This document shows, one piece after another, positions 27,554 through 34,901 of a DNA stretch of 35,238 bases. The notes under the pieces were generated by a model. The model did no database searches. It was not told the origin of the DNA and was given only the letters and a program-made list of their open reading frames with translations. Where the stretch lies: the NCBI GenBank assembly GCA_035565615.1, contig DATMSB010000156.1:1-35238 (forward strand), written 5' to 3'. Each line of letters opens with the position of its first letter. Positions within the stretch are counted from its first letter, which is position 1. Both the position numbers and the translations under genes were made by a program. This DNA is from Vulgatibacter sp035565615. GTDB lineage: Bacteria; Myxococcota; Myxococcia; Myxococcales; Vulgatibacteraceae.

Positions 27554-28120
27554 ATGGCAGCGCAGACCGAGACCCCGTTCCTCACCGACATCGAGACGAT
27601 CCGCGAGCGCGCCCGCAGCCACCTGCACTGCGGCCCCGTGACCCCCGGCTACGAAGGCGATCTCGACCTCGCCGTGAAGCTGCTCAACGAGGCGCTCGCC
27701 ACCGAGATCGTCTGCACGCTTCGTTATCGGTATCATTACGTCGCTGCGCAGGGGATCAACAGCGAGGCGGTGCGGGAGGAGTTCCTCGAGCACGCCCAGG
27801 ACGAGCTCGAGCACGCCATGTGGCTCGCGGAGCGGATCGACCAGCTCGGCGGGAACCCGAGCTTCAACCCGGAGGGCGTGCTCACGCGCAGCGCCAGCGA
27901 GTACGTCGAGGGCGCCGATCTGGTGTCGATGCTGAAGGAGGATCTGGTCGCGGAGCGGATCGCGGTGCAGACGTACCAGGAGATCACGCGCTACTTCGCC
28001 GACCGCGATCCCACCACACGCAGGCTCTTCGAGCGGATCCTCGAGAAGGAGGAGGAGCACGCCAGCGAGATGCACGACCTGCTGGTGCGCCACGAGGGCA
28101 AGCCGATGCTCGATAGCTGA
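27554..28120 (+). CDS. Ferritin-like di-iron protein (bacterioferritin/Dps-related)
   Basis: 188 residues forming a four-helix ferritin-like fold. Metal-ligand candidates are Glu in LLNEALATEIVCTLRY on the first helix, HAQDELEHA with an E-x-x-H on the second, and the EKEEEHASEM stretch with E-x-x-H on the fourth. No haem-binding Met of classic bacterioferritin could be pointed out, so a storage, oxidase or detoxification role is left open. The start is ATG 27554 with GAGGAGGAGCCCACC ahead. It stands alone: the upstream operon is divergent, and 266 bp separate it from the pirin gene. Its GC-rich codon use is ordinary for the window. Residues 23-40 before the first helix are unusual and carry a Cys (LHCGPVTPGYEGD). 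Confidence 0.88.
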   Translation: MAAQTETPFLTDIETIRERARSHLHCGPVTPGYEGDLDLAVKLLNEALATEIVCTLRYRYHYVAAQGINSEAVREEFLEHAQDELEHAMWLAERIDQLGGNPSFNPEGVLTRSASEYVEGADLVSMLKEDLVAERIAVQTYQEITRYFADRDPTTRRLFERILEKEEEHASEMHDLLVRHEGKPMLDS

Positions 28121-28386
28121 GGTCGTGGCCTGCTGCGGTGGGCGTTGCCCAGCGATCCGGTGGGCTGGCGAGCGCGCCCCCCTCGCTCTGGGAGCCTGGC
28201 AGCGGCCATGCCTCGCACGCATCGGGCCGGCGCGCCCATGGGGGCGCCGTGGCCCTCCGGGGAGCCGGACGTCGAGGGGTCGACGCGGTTCGCGCAGTGC
28301 AGGTGCAACCGCTTTCGGTCGCGTAGCATCCAAGGTCGCGACCAACGATCGCCGGGCGCGATCCCTTTCGCATTGCGAGGCCGGAC

Positions 28387-29421
<1,035 letters not shown>

Positions 29422-29446
29422 CGCTCGGGCGGCGGCTCCTCGCCCG

Positions 29447-29596
29447 GAGATCCACCTCGAAGGGTTCGGTGGCTACGAGCTCCGGAGGGCGGAAGGCTCG
29501 TCGCTGCGAGCGGACCTCGGAGCGATGTTCAAAAAGGACGGCCTCACCTTCGTGTCGCCGCTCGCCCGCGTCTCGATCGGGTTCGCGGTCTGGTGA
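29447..29596 (+). pseudogene. Remnant of the C-terminal end of an outer-membrane barrel gene
   Basis: A 49-codon open frame without a start, beginning shortly after the pirin stop and ending at TGA 29594-29596. The reading (EIHLEGFGGYELRRAEG then MFKKDGLTFVSPLARVSIGF-AVW) has strongly GC-biased third positions, as genes here do. Its last ten residues alternate hydrophobic and polar and end in an aromatic residue, the mark of an outer-membrane barrel's final strand. The rest of the gene is absent. It may be the leftover of a larger gene lost when the pirin end was joined here. A coincidental open frame is the alternative. Confidence 0.4.
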
Positions 29597-29606
29597 GCCA
29601 AATCGC

Positions 29607-30542
29607 CTACGGACGGCTGGCGGCGCGGTTGGCGGCGAAGACCAGGCCCTGGGCGTTGAGGCGGATGTCCATGTCGAGGAGCTTCCAGTCGTCCTCGTCG
29701 AGGAGGAGGCCCGCCGCGTCGGCCTCCGCCTGCATGGCGTCGGCGATCTCCTTGGCGAGCTCCTCCTCCGCCCGGGCCGGATCGAGGGAGGGCACCTTCT
29801 CGAGGAGCGCCTGGGAGCGGTCGATCCAGCGGTGGAGCTGCTCGGCCATGACGTCGAGCCGATCCACCTCGCCGAAGTGGGTGAGGCAGACGGTGGGCGT
29901 GCCCAGCGCGAGGACGCGGTCGACGCTCTTGCGGGCCTCGGCGGCGTCGAAGTCGGTGGGGCTGGTGGACGCGAAGGCGAAGCGGCCCGCCCGCTGCAGC
30001 CGCGGGTAGGCGAGGCCGAAGGTGTCGCCGGTGTAGACCGTGCGCCGCTCGGGATCGTGCACCACGGCGTGGTGGTTCGCGTGGCCCCGGGTGTGGAGGA
30101 AGCGCAAGGTGGCACCGCCCAGGTCGATGGTGTCGCCGTCCTCCACGGTGCGCACCCGCTCGGCGGGGATCGGATCGAGGCTGCCGTACATCCTGGCGAA
30201 GGTCTCCTCGCCGTAGACCGACTTGGCGCTGGCGACGAGGCGCGACGGATCGACGAGGTGCCGCGCCGCGCGCGGATGCGCCACCAGCGTCGCCCGCGGG
30301 CACGCCCGCAGCAGGGCGGACGCGCCGCCTGCGTGGTCGAGGTGGGCGTGGGTGACGATCACCCAGCGCACCTGCTCGGGCTCGAGGCCCTCGTCGGCGA
30401 GCGCGGCGAGGAGCCGCGGGACGGCGTGGGCGGTGTTGGTCTCGATGAAGGCGGCCTCGTCCCCCTGCACCCGCAGGTAGCACGCGGCGAAGCCGGGGCC
30501 GAGGTAGTCGCTGTCGATCGTGCGCAAGCGGGGAGAGCTCAT
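29607..30542 (-). CDS. Metallo-beta-lactamase-fold hydrolase
   Basis: 311 residues. The metal-binding set is complete: HAHLDH at 65-70, His154 (RGHANHH), Asp173 (TGDTFG) and His222 (LTHFGEVD). It probably binds two zinc or iron ions and cleaves an ester, thioester or phosphodiester; the substrate is unknown. A C-terminal helical tail (about 230-311) is typical of the longer members of this family. The start is taken at ATG 30542, because the frame before it runs through GC-rich sequence without plausible conservation; the ribosome-binding site is weak. It lies downstream, on the same strand, of a broken short gene and the hemerythrin gene, with 408 bp between the hemerythrin gene's end and this start. 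Confidence 0.88.
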   Translation of the reverse strand: MSSPRLRTIDSDYLGPGFAACYLRVQGDEAAFIETNTAHAVPRLLAALADEGLEPEQVRWVIVTHAHLDHAGGASALLRACPRATLVAHPRAARHLVDPSRLVASAKSVYGEETFARMYGSLDPIPAERVRTVEDGDTIDLGGATLRFLHTRGHANHHAVVHDPERRTVYTGDTFGLAYPRLQRAGRFAFASTSPTDFDAAEARKSVDRVLALGTPTVCLTHFGEVDRLDVMAEQLHRWIDRSQALLEKVPSLDPARAEEELAKEIADAMQAEADAAGLLLDEDDWKLLDMDIRLNAQGLVFAANRAASRP

Positions 30543-30639
30543 CGTCCCGGGAGCATATCCACGCGGGGCCCGGCCCGCCCTCCCTTTCCCTCGGTCCGCT
30601 CGGGTGTCGCCTCCCTTCGCCATCGTGGAGGCCGCGACG

Positions 30640-30799
30640 GCGCGCTCGAGTCGCGGGAGGGGGCGGCAAGCCGAAGGTGGTGAAGAGGTCGACGAGCATC
30701 TCCTCCACGTGGAGGAGCCCGTGGATCAGGGTCAGCACCCGGGCCCCCTCCGGCTTCCTCTCCGGGGCCGCAGCCTGCGGCGAGGAGGCGCTTGCTCAT
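30640..30799 (-). pseudogene. Short gene with a frameshift after a good start
   Basis: A start ATG at 30799 with GCAAGGGGAG upstream reads MSKRLLA and then, in the same frame, GC-poor third positions. One frame over, from about the eighth codon, the reading QAAAPERKPEGARVLTLIHG and then LLHVEEMLVDLFTTFGLP has almost only G or C in the third position for more than 30 codons. This is the codon pattern of real genes in this window. Removing one base near CTCGCCGCAGG joins both parts. It thus looks like a decayed or misread small protein with an amphipathic helix. The reading trails off near 30640. The rest of the 30543-30950 gap shows nothing recognisable. Confidence 0.4.
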
Positions 30800-30950
30800 G
30801 GCGGGGACTCCCCTTGCCGTGTGAGAACGACCCCCGGATTCGAGCGAGTGAGGGGATCCCTGATGGGAAGGGGGGCGGGAGCGCAAGCGAGAGTCGGCAC
30901 ACACTTTTCGTGAAACGCCCTTCTGCCCGGGCGAGCCGGCCCGTCCGCGA

Positions 30951-31475
30951 TCAGGCCTGCCGGCGGGCGCGCTGCTCGGCGACGATCTCCGCCTTCGCCT
31001 CGGGGGAGAGCAGCCGCTCGATCGCCGGGAAGAGGACGCGCTCCTCCATCTCCAGGTGGACGGCGAACTCGTCGACGACGACCTGCGCCGCGGCGGCGAG
31101 GCGGTCGCGGGCGGCGGGATCGGAGGGGCGCTCGCCCACCGCCCGGGTCGCGGCGAGGAGCTCGGCGAGCCGGGCCTCGTGGCGCTCGTGCTGCTCCTCC
31201 ATGGTGGCCAGCGCCCGGTCGACCTCGGGATCCTTCCCCATGAGGCGGGTGAGGACGCTGTCCTCCTCGTCGCGGACGTGCAGGGGAAGGGCGATGGAGA
31301 AGTAGCGCTCCACCCGCGCGCAGGCGTCCCGCCGCTCGTCGTCCGACGCCTCCTTGGTGCCGGCGGCCAGGGCGAGGGTCGAGAAGGTGCGGATCCGGGC
31401 GTGGCAATGCTCGAGCATCTCCACGGGATCGCCCACCCTGCGCTTGGCGCGGTTGGCGCCGATCGAGACCACCAT
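30951..31475 (-). CDS. Hemerythrin-domain protein
   Basis: 174 residues. Hemerythrin-type ligand positions are seen: His23 or His25 (EHCHARI), His66 and Glu70 (LHVRDEED), His96 and His99 (EEQHERHEA), and His140 with Glu144 (AVHLEMEERVLFP). Such proteins bind oxygen or nitric oxide at a di-iron centre. The start at ATG 31475 follows CAGGAGACGAAC. It is downstream of the sigma-54 activator on the same strand, with 92 bp between, and the activator's divergent partner is another hemerythrin-fold protein (RIC). The context suggests a nitrosative or oxidative stress role; no catalytic activity can be read from sequence. Confidence 0.9.
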   Translation of the reverse strand: MVVSIGANRAKRRVGDPVEMLEHCHARIRTFSTLALAAGTKEASDDERRDACARVERYFSIALPLHVRDEEDSVLTRLMGKDPEVDRALATMEEQHERHEARLAELLAATRAVGERPSDPAARDRLAAAAQVVVDEFAVHLEMEERVLFPAIERLLSPEAKAEIVAEQRARRQA

Positions 31476-31567
31476 GTTCGTCTCCTGAAAGGCAGGCGCT
31501 CCACCCGGCGAGGGGGGGAGCGGAATCGAGCGCCGCGGCTGCGGGCTCCGGGAATCATCTGGATGCT

Positions 31568-32578
31568 TCAGGAAGCGTGCCGATCCTCGGCCGCGTAGGC
31601 GCGCAGCTTCCGCCACAGGGTGTTGCGGCCGATCCCCAGGATCCGCGCGGCCTCGGTCTGCGATCCGTCGCAGGCGTCGAGGACGCGGAGGATATGGTCG
31701 CGCTCCACCTCGGCGAGGGAGCGCAGGGTCGCTCCGGGGGACGCGGCGCCGCTCGTCGCGGTCGGCCCGCGCCGCAGCTCGTCCGGCAGATCGTCGATCC
31801 CCACGAGGCGCCCCGACGCCAGCGCGGCGCCGTGTCGCACCGCGTTCTGCAGCTCGCGTACGTTCCCGGGCCACGGATGGGAAAGGAGCAGGGCCTCGGC
31901 CTCCGGGGTGAAGCCCTCGAGGCGCCCACGCTCCTCGGCCAGGAACTGCCGGGCGAGGGGGAGGATGTCCTCCCGGCGCTCACGCAGGGGCGGAACATTA
32001 AGCGTCAGCACCTTCAACCGAAAGTAGAGGTCCTCGCGGAACAACCCCTGCCGCACCCGCTCGGCCGGATCGCGGTGGGTGGCGCAGACGATGCGGGCGT
32101 CCACGGCGAAGGCGCGGTTCTCGCCCACGCGGCGGACCTCGCCGTCCTGCAGCGCGCGCAGGAGTTTGGCCTGGAGGGGCAGCGCCATCTCCCCGATCTC
32201 GTCGAGGAAGAGGGTGCCGCCGCTCGCCTCCTCGAAGAGGCCCCGCTTCGGCCCCGAGGCGCCGGTGAAGGCGCCCTTGCCGTGGCCGAAGAGCTCGGAC
32301 TCGAGGAGCTCCGCCGGCAGCGCGGCGACGTTCACCGCCACGAAGGGCTTGCCCGCCCGCAGGCTGTTGGCGTGGAGTGTGCGAGCGACCACCTCCTTGC
32401 CGGTGCCCGTCTCGCCGAGGATCGCCACGGGCGCGTCGCTGGGGGCGAAGCGCGAGGTGCGCTTGAGGAGGTCCTGCATGGCGGGGCTCTCGGCGATCAC
32501 GCGATCGTCCCGACGCAATCCAGGGGCCAAGGGAACGAGGCCACAGACGGAACAGCTATGAGGCAAGGTGCGCTCCAT
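31568..32578 (-). CDS. Sigma-54-dependent transcriptional activator with short Cys-containing N-terminus
   Basis: 336 residues. The AAA+ core has Walker A GETGTGKE (55-62), the sigma-54-contacting GAFTGA loop (102-107) and Walker B (TLFLDE, 122-127), and a C-terminal Fis-type HTH (about 305-330: SQTEAARILGIGRNTLWRKL). Only about 30 residues precede the AAA+ domain, so there is no response-regulator receiver or GAF domain. Instead there is a compact HSCSVC motif (His7, Cys9, Cys12). This could bind a metal or sense redox or NO, which is inference. ATG 32578 is chosen on GTGGAGCAA. It faces the RIC gene, with a predicted sigma-54 promoter between. Confidence 0.92.
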   Translation of the reverse strand: MERTLPHSCSVCGLVPLAPGLRRDDRVIAESPAMQDLLKRTSRFAPSDAPVAILGETGTGKEVVARTLHANSLRAGKPFVAVNVAALPAELLESELFGHGKGAFTGASGPKRGLFEEASGGTLFLDEIGEMALPLQAKLLRALQDGEVRRVGENRAFAVDARIVCATHRDPAERVRQGLFREDLYFRLKVLTLNVPPLRERREDILPLARQFLAEERGRLEGFTPEAEALLLSHPWPGNVRELQNAVRHGAALASGRLVGIDDLPDELRRGPTATSGAASPGATLRSLAEVERDHILRVLDACDGSQTEAARILGIGRNTLWRKLRAYAAEDRHAS

Positions 32579-32580
32579 TT

Positions 32581-32595
32581 GCTCCACTATGGAGC
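32581..32595. promoter_or_regulatory. Inverted repeat, candidate upstream activator site
   Basis: GCTCCA-CTA-TGGAGC has perfect 6-bp arms. Flanking sequence adds further CTCCA and TGGA copies, making a looser larger dyad (roughly 32571-32606). It lies immediately ahead of the activator gene and about 140 bp upstream of the predicted start of the sigma-54 promoter for the RIC gene, the usual distance for an enhancer of this activator class. It could serve both genes. It also covers the activator's ribosome-binding site region, so autoregulation is possible. Confidence 0.45.
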
Positions 32596-32701
32596 TGCGG
32601 ATGGAACAGTCAAGGCGAACCGGATCGTCCGACGGGAAGCCCCCGCGCGGGAAATCGGGGCCGGCGTCCGCCGCGGACCCCGTCTCGCGGCCATCCCGCC
32701 C

Positions 32702-32718
32702 TGGCGTGCGCCCTGCAA
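32702..32718 (+). promoter_or_regulatory. Predicted sigma-54 (-24/-12) promoter for the RIC operon
   Basis: The stretch TGGCGTGCGCCCTGCAA matches the sigma-54 pattern TGGCACG-N4-TTGCA at the GG and GC elements with exactly ten bases between them (32703-32704 and 32715-32716). Expected transcription start is near 32728, giving an 84-base leader before ATG 32812. The neighbouring divergent gene encodes a sigma-54 activator, which makes the match more than chance. Confidence 0.55.
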
Positions 32719-32811
32719 ACCGTCGGCGGCGGATGCGGCTCTCCCCTTCCCCGAGGGAGCGCCTCCCAGCCCAACACGCGAGGGCCAGGCCGCCCGTCGC
32801 ACGGAGGAAAC

Positions 32812-33492
32812 ATGATCGATTCCAGCCAGACCGTGGCCCAGCTCGTGCTGGATCACTCGGCGCTCGCCCCCGTCTTCCAGCGCCACCGCATCGACTTCTG
32901 TTGCAAGGGGGAGATGACCCTGCGCGAGGCCTGCGAGCAGCGCGGCGTCGACGAGGCGGCGCTGCGGGCCGATCTGGAGCGGGCCCTGGCCGAGCGATCG
33001 GGCGCCGCCGACGTCGATCCCCGCACCCTGGGCACGCCGGCGCTGGCCGCGCACATCGTGTCAAAACACCACGCCTACCTGCGCCGCGTCCTCCCCTTCG
33101 CCCGCACCCTCGCCGCCAAGGTGGGGCGGGTGCACGGCGAGAAGGATCCCCGCCTGCAGGAGCTCGCGGGCGTGGTGGCGGAGCTGGAGGACCAGCTCGT
33201 GCCGCACCTGGACGACGAGGAGGAGGTGCTCTTCCCGGCGCTGTCCTCCCGCGAACCCGACGAGGCGCTGATCGAGCGGGAGCTGTCGGCGATGCGGGAG
33301 GAGCACGAGTCGGTCGGCAAGCTGCTCGAACGGATGCGGGAGCTGACCGACTCCTTCAACTCGCCGTCGTGGGCGTGCAACAGCTATCGTACGCTGATGA
33401 GCGAGCTCGAGCAGATCGAGGGCGACACCCTCACCCACGTGCACATCGAGAACCACGTGCTGATGCCGCGCTTCCAGGGAGCGCGCCCATGA
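32812..33492 (+). CDS. ric: RIC/ScdA/YtfE-type iron-sulfur cluster repair di-iron protein
   Basis: 226 residues. The N-terminal ScdA_N domain carries the DFCCKG motif (Cys30, Cys31) with Cys41; the C-terminal hemerythrin domain has His86 (KHHAYL), His132 (VPHLDDEEEVLFP), His165 (REEHES), and HVHIENHVLMPRF (209-221). Such proteins repair Fe-S clusters damaged by nitric oxide or peroxide. Translation starts at ATG 32812 with CGGAGGAAAC ahead. The gene heads a short plus-strand operon: its stop overlaps a 55-codon frame (ATGA), which in turn overlaps the CopD-like gene. A predicted sigma-54 promoter lies upstream and the activator gene is divergent. Confidence 0.94.
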   Translation: MIDSSQTVAQLVLDHSALAPVFQRHRIDFCCKGEMTLREACEQRGVDEAALRADLERALAERSGAADVDPRTLGTPALAAHIVSKHHAYLRRVLPFARTLAAKVGRVHGEKDPRLQELAGVVAELEDQLVPHLDDEEEVLFPALSSREPDEALIERELSAMREEHESVGKLLERMRELTDSFNSPSWACNSYRTLMSELEQIEGDTLTHVHIENHVLMPRFQGARP

Positions 33493-33656
33493 GCCCGTGG
33501 CGAGGAGGCGCGCGGGACGGCGCCTCGCGCGTCGCGGGGCGCGAGCCCGGCGTGCCTGAGCGGACGGATCCGCCGCCCGCGGACGCACCGCGCCGCACGG
33601 GAGGTGAAGCGGACGCCGCCGCGCGATCGCCGAGCGCGCCGCCCGGGATCCGCTGA
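33489..33656 (+). CDS. Possible 55-residue coupled ORF between RIC and the membrane protein gene
   Basis: The ATG overlaps the RIC stop (ATGA) and its own TGA stop overlaps the ATG of the next gene (TGATG), so it sits exactly as a translated link between them. The product (MSPWRGGARDGASRVAG, then Pro/Ala/Arg-rich sequence) is low-complexity with no hydrophobic segment and no recognisable domain. Third-position GC is high but so is the composition overall. It could be a real small protein, or a spacer read through to couple translation. Confidence 0.35.
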   Translation: MSPWRGGARDGASRVAGREPGVPERTDPPPADAPRRTGGEADAAARSPSAPPGIR

Positions 33657-34162
33657 TGCACGCGCTCTACGTCCTCTCGGTCTGGCTGCACATCCTCGCC
33701 GCCGTCACCTGGATCGGCGGGATGTTCTTCCTGGTGCTCGTGGTGGTGCCGTGGCTGCGCAAGGGCGACCGCGCCCGGGGCGCCGCCTTCCTGCGGGAGA
33801 CGGGCGTGCGCTTCCGCGACGTGGGCTGGACCTGCTTCGCGATCCTCCTCGTCACCGGCACCTTCAACCTCTGGGCCCGGGGCGTGCGCCTCCACCACCT
33901 GGTGGATCCCGCCTGGCTGGGATCGCCCTTCGGCAGCGCCGTGGCGTGGAAGTTCGGGCTCTTCCTCACGGTGGTCGGGGTGAGCGCGTGGCACGACTTC
34001 TGGCTCGGCCCCCTCGCCGCCGCCGCCGTCGAGCGCGATCCCCACGGCCGCGAGGCGGAGCGCCTGCGCAAGCTCGCCTCCAAGCTCGGTCGGCTCAACG
34101 TGCTCCTCGCCCTGGGGCTGGTTGCCTTCGCGGTGATCATCGTCCGCGGCTGGCCCTTCTAG
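33656..34162 (+). CDS. CopD-like membrane protein
   Basis: 168 residues with four membrane segments (about 3-27, 57-75, 95-115 and 145-163). The first reads VWLHILAAVTWIGGMFF, the CopD/DUF-type pattern with a His and Trp. The loops carry further His (GVRLHHLVDP) and AWHDFWLGP, which could bind copper or haem. CopD-family proteins are linked to copper uptake or membrane redox. No experimental role is implied. It is coupled to the small frame upstream by TGATG, and is convergent with the SCO gene, with a hairpin between. Context with RIC and SCO suggests a copper or NO link. Confidence 0.7.
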   Translation: MHALYVLSVWLHILAAVTWIGGMFFLVLVVVPWLRKGDRARGAAFLRETGVRFRDVGWTCFAILLVTGTFNLWARGVRLHHLVDPAWLGSPFGSAVAWKFGLFLTVVGVSAWHDFWLGPLAAAAVERDPHGREAERLRKLASKLGRLNVLLALGLVAFAVIIVRGWPF

Positions 34163-34234
34163 CGCCGCCGCAGCAGCGAGGGGTGGCGGGGGAAGGGCTC
34201 CCCTCGCGATGGCTCCCCGGGGCTCGACAAAGAA

Positions 34235-34260
34235 AGAGGTGACCCGCCAGGGCCACCTCT
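34235..34260 (-). terminator. Hairpin terminator downstream of the SCO gene
   Basis: AGAGGTG-A-CCC, loop GCCA, GGG-C-CACCTCT forms a stem of ten pairs with one mismatch. Read on the minus strand it is followed by TTTCTTTG, so it looks like an intrinsic terminator for the SCO gene, 24 bp after its stop. The opposite side lacks a T-run, but the hairpin might also serve the convergent CopD-like gene. Confidence 0.65.
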
Positions 34261-34284
34261 GAACCATCGCTCGAACTCTGACGC

Positions 34285-34872
34285 CTACTTCTTCATCGCG
34301 TTCAGCTTGCGGACGATGTCGTCGGCGGGCTGGCGGACGCCCTCCACCCGGGCGGCGATGGCGCCGTCGCGGTCGAGCAGGGTGATCACCGAGGAGTGGC
34401 CGATCGAACCGTCGGGGGTGAAGCGGTAGCGAATCCCCAGGACCGCGGCGAGCTCCCGCACGAAGCCGTGATCGGCGCGCAGGAAGGTCCACCGATCCTT
34501 GTCGACCTCGTGGGCCGCGCGCAGGTTCCGGAGCACCTCCGGCGAGTCCCGGTCGGGGTCGAAGGTGACCAGCACGACCTGCAGCTCCTCGCGGATCGCC
34601 GGATCGAGCCGGGTGTCGATCTTCCGGATGTCGCTGACCAGCATCGGGCAGGCGTGGGGGCAGGTGGCGTAGAACATCGAGATGAGCACGGGCTTGCCGC
34701 GGAACTTCTCGAGGGTCACCTCCTTGCCGTCCTGATCGGTGAGCTTGCCGTCGAGCACGTAGAGCGAGTCGCCGCCCGTCTCCACCTGGGACGCCGGCAG
34801 GGTGGGGTGCCCCTCGGCGGCGAAGGCCGCGGCGGGGAAGAGCAGCGCGAGCGCCAGGATCCAGGGCTTCAT
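34285..34872 (-). CDS. SCO-family copper chaperone/thioredoxin-like protein
   Basis: 195 residues from ATG 34872 (GAGGAGGAC upstream). MKPWILALALLFPAAAFAAE is a signal peptide, probably cleaved after residue 19, so it is periplasmic. The thioredoxin-like fold has the copper-binding CPHAC motif (Cys71, Cys75) and the late His159 (IGHSSVITLLD). SCO proteins deliver copper to CuA sites of cytochrome oxidases, and in denitrifiers to copper enzymes such as nitrous oxide or nitrite reductases. It follows a SUMF1-domain gene by 30 bp on the same strand. Its target cannot be named from the window. Confidence 0.93.
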   Translation of the reverse strand: MKPWILALALLFPAAAFAAEGHPTLPASQVETGGDSLYVLDGKLTDQDGKEVTLEKFRGKPVLISMFYATCPHACPMLVSDIRKIDTRLDPAIREELQVVLVTFDPDRDSPEVLRNLRAAHEVDKDRWTFLRADHGFVRELAAVLGIRYRFTPDGSIGHSSVITLLDRDGAIAARVEGVRQPADDIVRKLNAMKK

Positions 34873-34901
34873 CGGGAATCGTCCTCCTCGTGGTGGTTTG
34901 T

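Noticed and set aside
29473..30738. 421-codon minus-strand frame through the metallo-beta-lactamase gene
   Set aside because: Only its first ~30 codons look like coding sequence (the broken short gene). The remainder overlaps the hydrolase gene in another frame and has shadow composition.
31476..31567. A sigma-54 promoter ahead of the hemerythrin gene
   Set aside because: No GG-N10-GC pair with flanking TGGC/TTGC was found in this gap, so co-control with the RIC gene is not supported by a visible promoter.
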